64,000 nucleotides of DNA from Isoetes taiwanensis (taxonomy: Eukaryota; Streptophyta; Lycopodiopsida; Isoetales; Isoetaceae): the NCBI GenBank assembly GCA_021234155.1, contig JAJEKV010000202.1, positions 62,001 to 126,000 of the forward strand. The letters are read 5' to 3'. The notes beneath the pieces are model-generated. The model searched no databases, had not been told where the DNA came from, and was given only the letters and a program-made list of their open reading frames with translations. A program made the translations under genes and the position numbers. Shown piece by piece: positions 11,901 through 22,926 of the stretch; positions within the stretch are counted from its first letter, which is position 1, and each line of letters opens with the position of its first letter.

Positions 11901-13203
11901 TGGATCTTGTCGTTGCCTCCAAATTCTGCCATGACAAAAATGTCTCATGAACTGCAAATCAATGCACGTTTCATTAGTTAACGGATTTCCAAAAATAAAA
12001 CCTAAACAAACAAGGGAGCCATAAGTTTGTGCCATTAATACCTGTGGGGCAGAATCAATTGGCTTGCCAAGCCAATCAGCTCGCAACCTCCAGCTGTGAA
12101 GTAAATTCCAACAAAGTGAAGGCACCGAAAGCACATCCGCCCACGCGGTTGGTCAATGGAATTACTACGCGACACCATCCTTTCGTGTTTTGTTGCATGT
12201 CGGGGAGCACCGTGAAATTTGTGCAAGTAACCACACTCTCATCGCCCTCCTCCGCGCACCAAAGACATGCTTCTTCTCTCCTTCAAATCCCTCTCTCTGG
12301 GTAGCAGATTGCATAACGCTGAATTGGCGTGAGACCCAATTGGATTAGAAATCGTTTCATGGTCTTTGAACTAGAGGGAACTTTCAGACCATTGATCAGG
12401 CCATCCCAGTTACCCTTTCGAGAGAGCAAGGCGGCCAGGCTACATTCTTTGTTATCAGCGAATAAGATCCTAAGAAAATGGCGTTCTTTAAGCTCTCCGA
12501 GACCGAGTGTATCTCAAAGACATTCTCCACTCAAAATAGCCAGAGAATTTTATCTTCTAGTGCCGTGATCCGCAATGTCTTCTACTTTGTAAACCTTGGG
12601 GGCATCATCATTTTCCTCCCCGCTTTTCCTCTCTATCTAACTCATCTTCGTGTGCAACAAAAATCTCGTGGATCAAAAAATCATGTAACTGTTCTTCCAT
12701 AGAGATCAAAAGGTCGACCACCACTAATTTCCTCTAACTGTTCTTCCCCAGCAACATGAATCTCAGAAGTATCACTATTACCTAAATTACCATGTTGTGT
12801 TTCTTGGTCCACCGCGGTGCGAGTGAGGTGTGCAACTTCTTCTAACTGCATTGCATCGCAATCTTCATTCCTGTCTTTATCCATGTCATGGTGTTGGTTG
12901 AAATCAAGAATTGCATTTTCTGTCCGCAAATGTCTTACATAATCACCTTGCTTAAAATGACAAACCATTGGGATTCACAATTACACACCTCTCGCATTTG
13001 CAAATGCGCCCTCACCACCCTGGTTTTGGGATGCTTGCCAACAAAGCCCACTTGTTCCTTGTGTCGTGATCCCACCATGTTGAGCTAGGAATCACCACAC
13101 CAGCTGGATTCTTGAGTCTACATTTCTGACAGAGGCACAGCTTCATGCGGCTTCTGGACGTGACTTGGGGCCTCTTCGATCCGCCTCGACTGCTTCCCGT
13201 CAT
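8931..13203 (-). pseudogene. tnp2-like (CACTA/Plavaka-type) transposase remnant
   Basis: Read right to left on the minus strand, the pieces follow the order expected of this transposase type. First is a Cys-rich start (13012-13203) with CLCQKC. Next are GPNVFDVFEDVI and DLFFGFMGDHIAHCAI (11328-11573), then FVGGLNPCQHSCR and FKDHG near 11100-11290. Then come WKADEHQTFAGCM (10622-10897), IIHHLFGSKHMIQDIRNYGG and LDGTWCWCMN (10380-10480), and last the exon at 10087-10296. Near 8931-9200 a tail reads IGDHVFAFGDTKVHDWYAQL. The H-x-W-CF-type segment followed by an ER-N motif resembles tnp2-class proteins. Several frameshifts and stops, plus apparent introns, separate the pieces. The acidic segment at 12681-12968 probably belongs to it. 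Confidence 0.5.
10087..10296 (-). CDS. exon-like segment with canonical splice signals
   Basis: On the minus strand the segment is preceded by a pyrimidine-rich tract ending TTTTTTTGTAG and followed by GTAAATGACC. It is open throughout (ERRFSKVNKIFTNHLHMEL, then TFAKFANKIFFSEILFARI, then a tail ending DLKT). It follows the WCWCMN segment of the transposase-like remnant, where tnp2 proteins have an ER-N-x(n)-N-x2-E motif. It shows that the source gene had introns, or that the element decays with splice sites intact. Confidence 0.5.
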
Positions 13204-14299
13204 TCATTGTCATTGGAGTAAAAGTTCTAGACAAACTAAAGGCTCGTATCGTATTAGAGACTATTATAAAACATCCCAATTTTTAAACCATATGTTTATA
13301 CCGTATGGTTTTAAGTAGTATTGGTAAGGGTGAAGCATATGTTGGTGACGGGGGCTCCTAAGTTATGGTCGAGAAGGAGTATGTTGTGTTTGTGTTAGGG
13401 TTTAGATTTTTTACGCAGATCTTCTGAGAGTCAGGAGCCGCGTGCGCCCCGGCACATGGGTTTCTTAGAGTTCGTGATTGGATTGCTTCAGCCATTTATA
13501 CAGGTTGAATTTGGTTTTGCTTGTCGGTTTGGTTTTTTCTTTGCACATCGTGTTTCTTTTCTCTTCCTCAGCAGCAGAGAGTAGATAGGTGCATCTGGAA
13601 TTGGTTTTACAGGGCTGGTGATTTTATCTTTGGTTGGATTGGGCATTGTTTATAGTGCTCAGAGTTTGGTTTCCTGGCCGTTTTGCTCTTCCGTTGCATC
13701 ATAAAGTGGTCGCTTGTTGCTTGTGGAAATTTTAGCTAAAGCAAACCATGCATTCGACAAGATTAGGAGAGGCTAATGATTTTTACGTTTCTTGTATAGA
13801 TAGCCACGACGTTGTAAGCCTTAACCTAAGTTGACCCATCAATGGTTAATTTAGTTACTATTGTTCTATTCTAGTGAATGTGATCCGGTTTTGCTAATTG
13901 TTGTATGTCGACACGCTTTGGAAGATGTGAACCGCAATGGCCTCGCCACACGTGGGAGCACTATTTTGTTGCCGCAGATATAAGGCATTGCCTTCTTCCC
14001 ATGTTATTTTATTTTCCTCTACATAGATGGAACACTATTTCCCTTGCCGCAGAGATATAATGCATTGCCTTCTTCACATGCTTCATATTTTATTTGCCTT
14101 TGTCCGCTTGAGACTATCTTGTCGGATCTCAAGTAGGGGCTTCGGGTCCCTTCAGAGACGGTATGATGGCCTCACTTGACCAAATAATGGAAACCTTGCC
14201 AGGGTTCACCTCCCTAGGCTCTACCTCATCTTTTAGTCTGTTGAATCTAGTTTTCGAGGACGTTAAAAACCAATTCAATTCAATTCAATTCTTTCAGTT
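13204..14299. other. no gene seen; CAATT microsatellite near the end
   Basis: This is AT-rich sequence with stops in all frames. A short (CAATT)n run lies at about 14269-14291. No RNA gene or mobile element terminus was recognised. Confidence 0.6.
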
Positions 14300-14746
14300 T
14301 TGCTATTCATAGTGGTCATGTATCACAAATTTATGGGCAAGTCCAAATGTGGCGGTTTGACCCCATCTTATTTTGTAGGGAATGGCCCAGAATGCCTCAT
14401 ATGGGATATTCCCCATAAGATTATGCAATCTAATGATCCCAAAAAAATCTTACACACCCCAAACTTCTTGCTTATTATGTGGTCGGCAACATTCCATAGC
14501 AACTTCGAGTCTTCTGGTTTATCACAAGTACCAAAGGCAATCTCTCAAGGCCTAATATCCTTCAAAACAATATCTCAAGGTCTAATGTTCGTCAATGCAA
14601 TATCTCAACGTAGGAATAGAAAAGGATTCTGGATCAATAATCACAAACTAGATTTGATTCTGGCAATTGGTCATTGGCCTCCTTCTATTGAATTTGCGGC
14701 TTTCAAGATAACACATGGCTTCTCCAACTTCTTGTCTCCCTTCTAA
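14300..14746 (+). CDS. hypothetical 148-codon open frame
   Basis: This is an uninterrupted frame of unknown function. Residues about 79-103 contain three copies of an AISQGL-type motif, caused by a tandem DNA repeat of about 30-33 bp (14535-14608). A related sequence (CCTTCAAA(A/C)CAATATCTCAA) recurs in non-coding DNA at 18568-18620, so the repeat is probably a DNA repeat and not a protein feature. No membrane segment or catalytic motif is evident. It is probably a chance frame. Confidence 0.2.
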   Translation: MLFIVVMYHKFMGKSKCGGLTPSYFVGNGPECLIWDIPHKIMQSNDPKKILHTPNFLLIMWSATFHSNFESSGLSQVPKAISQGLISFKTISQGLMFVNAISQRRNRKGFWINNHKLDLILAIGHWPPSIEFAAFKITHGFSNFLSPF

Positions 14747-14755
14747 TCAATACCA

Positions 14756-15295
14756 CAAGATACCGTCAACTCCGGTGGTCATTGTCTGCGTCTTGTCCGT
14801 TGTATGGTCGGCTACTAACGGATGGTCGGTGTTATAACAAATGGACTTCTTCCCTTCCCCTTCTCCTTTCCCTCCCCCTCTCCATATACATGATCGTTGC
14901 CTCCCCTACTAGTGTCCTTCCTTAATACTAGTCAATGGCCCTTTGTTCATCGTTGCATTGTCTCCATAATATATTGCTCCCTTCAAACATATAAAAAGCG
15001 CTTCCGATAAATTAGAAATATCTTTTGTAGTCACGACCTCGTCTTTTTTTGATATATCTCGACCCTATCTAATATCACTATTACTTTTTATAATACAATG
15101 GTCTTCCCTTATTATAGATTAATAGAAGCGCCTCTTACAATAACACATTGATATTATTTTTAATAACATTTCCCTTGTTCTCATATTAGGCGACATGCAG
15201 GATTAATAGTTTACGTAGCTTTGCAACTATCTAATTATACATCATGATCTCGTTTTATGTTACAATGCATATTGTCCCTTATTATACGTTATAAT
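14756..15295. other. no gene seen
   Basis: The stretch is pyrimidine-rich, then AT-rich, with stops in all frames. Nothing was recognised. Confidence 0.5.
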
Positions 15296-15412
15296 AGATA
15301 AGATAAGATAAGATAAGATGTGATAAGATGACATAAGATAAGATAAGATAAGATAAGATAAGATAAGATATAAGATAAGATAAGATAAGATAAGATAAAG
15401 ATAAGATAAGAT
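15296..15412. repeat. (AAGAT)n pentanucleotide microsatellite
   Basis: About 22 units of AAGAT/ATAAG run with a few interruptions (a TGTGATAAGATGACAT segment, and ATATAAG). Minus-strand open frames across it read ILSYLILSY and are artefacts of the repeat. Confidence 0.97.
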
Positions 15413-15419
15413 TTAACGT

Positions 15420-17490
15420 CCACAGGAACCCAAATAGAAAAAAAAAGGGCATGAGCCCCAACAGAACAGTCGAGGCCCAATTAAAATAGGACATGGGGAC
15501 TAAGCCCTCTTAAAACAAAAGAACGGAATAGGAAAGAAACAACAAAGAAACAATGAATATCGTCCAACCAAGGTTTATGAGGCTAGTGGTCACAAATGAT
15601 AGTTGTGCCTCCCCTGTTTGCCCACCTTTTTTGTAGCCTAGCCTCGCATACTTTGCACAATTCCCCTCGTCGCCTGGTCAATTTGTATCGGGGACAGATG
15701 GCCTGGATTGAAAAACTAGTATTCTTCAGGTGGCTGTCGTATTAAGGGTACATACAGTCTGTCCTGAGCGGTCTTGAACTATACCACAATATGACGAGGT
15801 CGATCCGGTCTTTATATTGGGCCTTAACTCTTCGGGTTGTGATGATACTAGGTTGCTGAATGTGCATATAATATCTGTGAGAAAGTGTGCAGCTTGTTCA
15901 GTATCCGAGAATAAGGTCCTCCCTCAAGTATCCCTATTACATGCAAATTCAGGCCTCTGTCTTCATCCGAATCATGTAAGGGAGATGGACCCTGCTATGC
16001 ATGGTTGTGAGAATCCATATGAAAGCCTGGTTGCATCTGTGCATCAGTCATTACATCGTCTATGTCTAAGGCTAGGCCTTTCTCGAGTCATGGCGTTAGT
16101 TTTCTCTCTCGCTCCGTGTTCATCCGTGGAGGGCATCCGCATTCATGCGGTCCCCGATGGAAGGCAATGGCTCAAGATAACAACTTGTACTTAGGGACGT
16201 ACATTGGAAGAAAGGATAATCGCTTTTTGAAGAAATTGCCTCGCCATCTAACATGACCATAGGGCCGAGCATCACCGAGGAGAGTGCTAGGATATATCGC
16301 GGTTTCGATGAGAGAGCTCGTGGATCATTTGATCCCTAAGCCGACAAAACTAGTTGAGGAGGTCCACAAAAGTGGCACTAAAGTTCTTGGATCGGGCCCG
16401 TCTAGTCATGATGTACACAGATATGGCAGAAATATAATAGCACATTGATATTGTTTTGAGTAGGCGACTTGCACCGTGGACCATTCCCTATGCTTGTACC
16501 ATAACATAGATTGTATCATATGCATCTCTAACTACTATATTGTAACGTTCCTAACCGACATGCCCTTATATACCAACTGGGCAAAATTGTCTAGACGTTT
16601 ATGAGTAGTCGCACTTCTACCCATTTATGCTGGTGTCTCGGGAACGCCCCACAGGCACATTCAAGGTTCGTATACTCGAGCGGTCTACCATGGACCCGTT
16701 ACACATGTGGCTGAAGTAACGAATTACTAGGATCAGATCGTATATCCTTAACTACTATGTGGTTGAAGTAAAGAATTACTATGACTCTGCCATATGTAAA
16801 TTATGATGAAAATGGAATTTGAACCCTAGCATTTTAGAGATTTGGACCATGGCATTTTAGACTAGAGCGACCTTAATGTGCCACTTACTCAATCCATTCC
16901 AACACAACTTATGCTTTTCTATAAAATTCTAACTTTTAAGAGTACATTTGTGTTTGTAGATGATAATGCATCAAGGGAGCTATAGACTATGAGCACCATA
17001 AACTTCATATTTGTCCGGCATATTTACGCCCATCAAAGCTAAATATACTACTTCACCTTTGGGGAATCAGCCCCTATATGTGCTTCTATAGCCACCTCAA
17101 ATGGTCGCACCCAAAGATTTTACATTGTAGAGGTGTTGGAACAATGTGCACTATTATGCCGTAACAAACAATGTGGTCTATGCATATTTCTCAAGAATTG
17201 CTATCAAGGTTTTTTCCCTCGAAGACTTTTGGGGCGAGGTATTTTGTTTGTGCATACTAATGACGAGTTTACTATATTCCTTATGTGTTTCGTAGACCAT
17301 TTGGAACCTTAGAAGGTAATCATAATTGTATTACAATCATCATGCGAGTCTTACAGTCATCATTGCTACCTCAAGAAGTAGGACACCATATATGTACATG
17401 TCTGTGTTGCTGGTATTGGAAGAGAACCCATTTGGCATCATATATCATATATATGCCTCCCCTAAGTTGTGTGAGTATGATGACGAACTA
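15420..17490. other. no supported gene
   Basis: Short frames occur on the plus strand (15817-16194 and 16062-16256), overlapping in different frames over the same DNA, with no recognisable domain. The rest is AT-rich with many stops. No element termini were seen. Confidence 0.4.
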
Positions 17491-17934
17491 CTAGTCTAAA
17501 AAGTCAAAAGTTTGACACTTTGGATTCAAGCATTTATATCTACATGAAAATGTTTTGGGACATGGCATCAAGTTGAGCGAAATGGAACAACTTATGGTTG
17601 GCGTGACCAGAATGTCCATATTCGTCCATGCTCGAACATTTAGCAGGCTATAACGACCCAAACATAAAAATGAATAAAGCTCTCTTGGTTCAAACGAGAA
17701 GCAATTGTAACAAAGTGACAACTAGAATTACTGAATTGCATCTAAATTTTGTGCATTGTTTGCCCTTGTAGCTCGTAATATGTTGCATAGTGAATAGTCC
17801 CTTGGCAATTCTAGTACAATTTGAAATGCTTGTATAGCCTTGTCATATTGCCGGGATACATATTTATAGAGTAGACCCAACACTGTGTGGATATCTGCAT
17901 CATATGGCAATATTCTAGCACCATCTTGAAACAA
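17491..17934 (-). pseudogene. PEX5: PEX5 (peroxisomal import receptor) TPR-domain pseudogene
   Basis: The frame at 17728-17934 reads DADIHTVLGLLYKYVSRQYD, then KAIQAFQIVLEL, RDYSLCNILRATRANNAQ and NLDAIQ. This matches the plant PEX5 TPR block DADVHIVLGVLYNLSREYDKA...DYSLWNKLGATQANSAQS.DAI as I know the family. After stops, homology resumes at 17491-17640 with NVRAWTNMD, corresponding to YVRAWANMG, and KCLNPK, corresponding to a later TPR. PEX5 binds PTS1 signals of peroxisomal matrix proteins. The copy has stops and frame changes and lacks the N-terminal half, so it cannot be functional. No poly-A tail or splice sites were noted to tell a retro-copy from a gene fragment. Confidence 0.8.
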
Positions 17935-17966
17935 CTTTGTAACTTAGAAACTAGACATAATCAATC

Positions 17967-19070
17967 TTGTGGGCAGTAGAACTCAAAAAGGTTGGGTTGG
18001 TGGGGTGGGGTGTGTGCAGCAGTGAGACGTACCTTGGATGGTTCAAATGGCCAATCTCCTTTGTTGGCACAAGCGTGGCATGTAGGATGATAATGCAACC
18101 AGTCAGCCATGCAAATAATTTAAAACCTCTACTTGCTCAAAATCTACCAAGAATTCATCAGTGTCTAAGGTATGGAGGATTGTTACATGTCCTAAAGGAG
18201 CCGTTAAATCCTAAATCACTATAAATGCATGTTGCCTTTAAATGAGCTCTCTAATATCACTCTTCTAAAAGGTATAACGCATCACAATAGACATATATTT
18301 AAGGCAAGCCAAAATGACAACGACAATTTCTTCTCATCAAGCATTCTCGAAGTGCTCCCTTACTCCAGCTTCACAAATGTTATATGCCCTTCAGGATAAC
18401 ATATCTATTATACAAGATTGCTTAACATTTTTCTTCAATAGTTATTCCTTGAACAACTTTCTCACATTTCAGCACCATAGAGATTGATGCCTCACAAGAA
18501 CTTGAAGTCCGCGTGCTTTTGTCAACCATGGCCCAAATGAAGGAATTATCTGAAGTCCTAACATCCTTCAAACCAATATCTCAAATCGTAATAATATCCT
18601 TCAAACAATATTTCAAGGCATTGTGACAAAATGATAAGTGATGGAATATGAAGTAATGCGGTGACAATCTTGGATTAGTTGTGTAAGGAACACATAGTGA
18701 AAACTTGTTGCACAATTAGTTGTTTTAAGGGTGAAGGTGACATGGCAAGGTAAGTGATGAGGCGTCAAATGTATTAAGGTGACATGGAAAAGATTTGGTG
18801 ATCTAAAAATGTAGTAACATTGGATAAATATGTAGCATTATAACAGGGGGTTTCTTTTTGTGTTTTTGTACTGTTTTCTCTAAGGTTTTCATATGATTTG
18901 GTGGCCGTATTCATCCAGGTGTACTAAATAGTATTTCTAGAGTGCACCCTTTTGTAAGCCGTTGATTTTGGAAAAGGGGGCAAATCCTGCGGTGGGGGCT
19001 TTTTTGTGCTGGTTGTGAATATCCTCCCATTATTTTTAGGGTTCATTTTAGGGTTGTGTAGATTAGGGTC
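17967..19070. other. no supported gene
   Basis: There is one short plus-strand frame at 17967-18224 without a recognised domain. At 18550-18625 lies a repeat (CCTTCAAA.CAATATCTCAA) related to the one at 14535-14608. Confidence 0.4.
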
Positions 19071-19147
19071 TGGTCTATGGATTGGATTGGATTGGATTGG
19101 ATTGTGTAGATTAGGGTCTGGTCTATGGATTGGATTGGATTGGATTG
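19071..19147. repeat. duplicated block with (ATTGG)n microsatellite
   Basis: Two copies of TCTATGGATTGG followed by GATTG units are separated by TGTAGATTAGGGTCTGG. The unit of about 55 bp is repeated twice, the first copy starting at about 19058. Confidence 0.9.
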
Positions 19148-19149
19148 GC

Positions 19150-20085
19150 TAGCATGCATAGCTTATTGTTGCGGGGAAAGCCTTGGTGATTTTCAAAGGA
19201 ATCCGGAAGGGAAGCAAGTTTGCCACAGTACGCTCAAATAGTTTTGCATGGTATCCCCTTTATGAAGACAATTGGCTCAAAATGTTCTTTTGCGGAATTT
19301 ACTTAGTGCAAAGAAGAGCGTGTATGATTATGAAATTGGTGAAGGGAATTGGCGTCCGGATCCTAAGTCGTTTGGCGAGAAATTCAACCGTTGGATCAAT
19401 GCCGGTTTTTAGATATGTTAGGTCAATTTTAAAAGCTGCCGAGGGGCGTTGGGATCTAAGGTTTTGCCTTATAGATATAGAATAGGTAAATTTCATGTTA
19501 TTGCGTAAGGACTAAGAAGGCCGGTAGCATTTGCATCTTCTTGATTGCCAAAATGGTGCGTTAGATGGAGGATCGACAAGGTTGCGGGGTCCTCATATTA
19601 GTGCCTCTATACAATCGAGTTTAATGGGTGAGCTTCTCAGTTGGCTTGGCGTTCACCGGACCTCCCAAAACTTGCAAGATTCGCTCTATGTAAGGAGGTA
19701 ATTTCTAAATTAGCTCAAATGTACATGCTATAAGATCGATATGCATAGTCCATGCATGAAGGGCATTTATATGTGACCTCATTTATAGATAGCGTGAAAA
19801 GGAACCGCCTCGGGTTGAGCTCTCGATTGCGGCTTCGGTCGTTGCGGGCCTCGGCTCCGGCTCCGCGAGCGAGGAGCAAATCACACCCACTGGGACTAAT
19901 GGAGGAGTTGAGGCTAGCTGCTTGAAGTGATCCCCTTGGTCGTGGGGTCGCCACGGACATGATCTCTGCTCTCCGTATTGGTTCGGATATACCAGGGAAT
20001 GTGTAGGCCAATGTGGACCTTGGGCGAGTGAGTCAGCTGCTTTGAACTTTATTGCGAGAATGAAACAATCGGATAGTGAGGATGA
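19150..20085. other. no supported gene
   Basis: There is an open plus-strand frame of 100 codons at 19183-19485 and a minus-strand frame at 19715-20011. Neither shows a recognisable domain. The region lies upstream of the PPR pseudogene and could contain decayed upstream parts of it. Confidence 0.35.
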
Positions 20086-20089
20086 CCAC

Positions 20090-20745
20090 CATATTTATGT
20101 TTTACGCCCTAAAAGCATGCTCTTGACATCATATCTTTGCCGGGAAGACTTGTGTATAATCGGATCATTTGCATTGCACACTCTCTTAATGTTTTGTGAC
20201 AAGTACTTTGGTGGATGCGTTATGCAATGCAAAGTTTTGAAGAGTTGCATATTTTCATCGAGATCTTTTAAGAAAGGGATGAGTCCGGATGAGATTACGT
20301 TCTCAAGCATCTTAAAAATGTGTCGAGATTAGGGCCATTGAAAGAGGCGGTACATTCATGAGTACGTGATGGGATCCAAGTTTCAAAATGCTATTTTTGT
20401 GGGTAGCACATTGGTGGACATGTATGCAAAATTTGGGAGATTAAATGAGGCTTTGGCAATCTTTGACAATTTGGAAAATCGAGATGTGGTCACTTGGGGT
20501 ACAATGAATATCTAGCATTAATGGACATGCTGAATACAACGACATCCTTTCTCCCATAGACTGTTTTGACAGCATGCAGAAGGCAGGGATAATGCCAGAC
20601 ACAATAATATTTCTTGCCATTTTGAAAGCATTCAGCAGCATTGGGGCATGGATAGAGCAAAAAATATTCATGAGCAAATTATCAAAAGGGTTTCCAGTTT
20701 GATGCGTGATAGCAAATGCCAAAACAAGTTTGCTTATGCATGACA
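20090..20745 (+). pseudogene. PLS-type pentatricopeptide repeat (PPR) pseudogene
   Basis: In successive frames the plus strand reads MSPDEITFSSILKMCRD, HEYVMGSKFQNAIFVGSTL, VDMYAKFGRLNEALAIFDNL, ENRDVVTWGTM and MPDTIIFLAILKAFSSIG. VxxTLVDMYAKxGxxxxAxxxFDxxxxRDVVTW is the signature of plant PLS-class PPR proteins, which bind organellar RNA and often act in RNA editing. Stops and frameshifts (after residue 17 of the first segment and after GTMNI) and a missing end make it a fragment. No DYW or E domain is seen. Confidence 0.85.
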
Positions 20746-20892
20746 ATTTACAATAGTTTACATGATTCTTGTATTGCAATATTGAAATTACAGATAATGA
20801 ATATAATGACTACATAAAATGTACTCAATAATTTGTTTGTCTTGATGTTATTGTGCTTTTTATAATGCTAGATATTAGTAATTAATATTTAG

Positions 20893-21468
20893 GCCCATAA
20901 AGTTTACCTTATGTTTGCTTTAGTTAGGGCCCGAAGGGCCCAAATTTTTTTTAACAATAAACACACAACTACCATTAACAATATCTAGCACAAACCATTG
21001 CATTTAACACATTTAAATTAAAATCCCCCTTAAACCCCTTTGGTTTGGGTGCATATTCACACCTGGGTTACATAGGGCGTGAGCTCTAAAATATATTTAC
21101 AATAACGTGTACAAAATTAACACCATTAAGTACATTCTCTCAAACCTTATAGTATTTTGCAAACCTTAATATCTGATATACAAAACACGTACATGCATAC
21201 CCCACAAAAGCGAGGATCGCTATGTATGGTCCGGATCTTGGAATAAAGGGCAAATATGCCCATCCGAGCTGACTCTCGTTGCCCGGAGTAACCCCCCGTG
21301 TGAATATGCACCCAAACCAAAGGGGGTTTAAGGGGGATTTTAATTTAAATGTGTTAAATGCAATGGTTTGTGCTAGATATTGTTAATGGTAGTTGTGTGT
21401 TTATTGTTAAAAAAAATTTGGGCCCTTCGGGCCCTAACTAAAGCAAACATAAGGTAAACTTTATGGGC
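20893..21468. mobile_element. 576-bp non-coding element with about 180-bp terminal inverted repeats
   Basis: The left arm 20893-21070 begins GCCCATAAAGTTTACC. The right arm 21290-21468 is its nearly perfect reverse complement (GGTAAACTTTATGGGC at the end), including the internal GGGCCCGAAGGGCCC palindrome at 20937-20951 and its partner at about 21420-21434. The loop (21071-21289) has no open frame of note. The arms cover about 60% of the element. The flanks do not show a clear target duplication, so the family (MULE-like MITE or foldback) is undecided. Near-identity of the arms suggests it is young or maintained by gene conversion. Confidence 0.8.
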
Positions 21469-22375
21469 TCTTTCTATGGTGACTTGGCTTATCGGTGATG
21501 AGGTGGCATCGATATGACTTTGAATGGCATGTGCCACGGGATAGTAGTTTAGGGCCAACTTTAATGCCTATTGTTTTCTTTTCTCTTTGAGGTAGGGAAC
21601 CTCCAAGCTAACGTGACAAGATGGATGGAGATGTGGAAAAGAAATGATGATGCCACTTGTACATAAGGGTTTCATGTTTGGGAACTTGCAAATATTAGTT
21701 AGATATCGCTGGCATTCTCAAATTTAGACACTCAAACACAATATTGCAAGTGGTGATGCCTTATTAAGACCCTGACCATTTCTGCCATCTTCTGACCATG
21801 TCAAGTTCCACTTGACCGCGTTTGAACCCATGTTCCCTCTTGCCCCAAAAAAGCCAAAATGCGCATATTTTGAAAACTTGCCAAGCCATTTTGGCCAAAT
21901 TGTTAAAAAAATGGTAGTTACCACGTGATATGGCATTCTCATCCAAATACCATGGAAATTGTTCTTATTCCAAAATGGCTAGTTGACGTTGTAACTTCCA
22001 TGTCACCATGGTTTTGCCACGTCATTGTTGGTCTTGTCACTTCATCATGTCCTTGCCATGTCGCATGGAGTTGTTTTTGTAAAAACACTCATTTCCTTAC
22101 AAAATATGTTCACATGCCTCATTTTGTGATGCATCACTATCTTGCATGCCACATCATCATGTTTTTGCCATAACAACATTATTCAATCATTGTTTACCTT
22201 TTTTGTGTTGAAAATTGGAGAAGGCAAAAAGTTGTGACCATATCTAATGGTTTTATCATATCCCACAAAGGCATCCATTACAAGCGACTAACCTCCCCTG
22301 CTTCAAGATTTTTTTTTTTGATTGAAGGCCGATATGTATATTTATATACAAGTGTTTGTAATATGAGGCAGTGCA
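21469..22375. other. no supported gene
   Basis: The stretch contains CCATGTCACC/TTGCCATGTC words loosely similar to other CATG-rich repeats here. Short frames overlap on both strands and nothing was recognised. Confidence 0.4.
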
Positions 22376-22379
22376 TGAA

Positions 22380-22926
22380 GCCGACCCTCCAATAGATTCC
22401 CCTAGATTTTTGAAGATCAGCACAAGATTCCTTCAAATTTTGCAATATTCTATGTAGATTCTCCTAGATTATCCACGTGATTCTACAAAGATTCTCCAAG
22501 ATTCTATCAAGATTCCTCTCGATTCTCAAATATTTCCTTAGATTTTCTAAGATTCTCTTGAGATTCCCCTAAGTTTTTTACAGATTACCCCAAGATTCCT
22601 CTAGATTTTCCGAGATTCCATGTAGATTCTCTTAGATTTTCCAAGATTCTATAAAGATTCCCCTTTGAATCCCCAAAGTTTCTCTTGAGATTCCTCTAGA
22701 TCCTCTAAGATCCTATGAAGATTCCCCTAGATTCTCTAAGATTTTATGAAGATTCCTTTAGGTTCTCCTAGATTCTCTAAAAATTCCCCTAAATTCTAAA
22801 AGAATACCCCAAGATTTCTCTAGATTCTTCAAGATTCTACGAAAATTCTCCTAGATTCTCCAAATTCTCAAATATTTGAGGAATATTTCCCTAGATTCCT
22901 AAAGGATCGCTTGGGATTCATATAGA
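22380..22926. repeat. degenerate AGATTC-type tandem array, left part
   Basis: Words such as AGATTCCCCT, AGATTCTCCA and AGATTCCTCT recur about every 10-20 bases over more than 500 bp. The array is interrupted exactly at 22926/22927 by a Helitron and resumes at 25953. Confidence 0.9.

Noticed and set aside
15282-15494. Minus-strand hydrophobic frame rich in Leu, Ser and Tyr that looks like a membrane protein
   Set aside because: It is a translation of the (AAGAT)n microsatellite.
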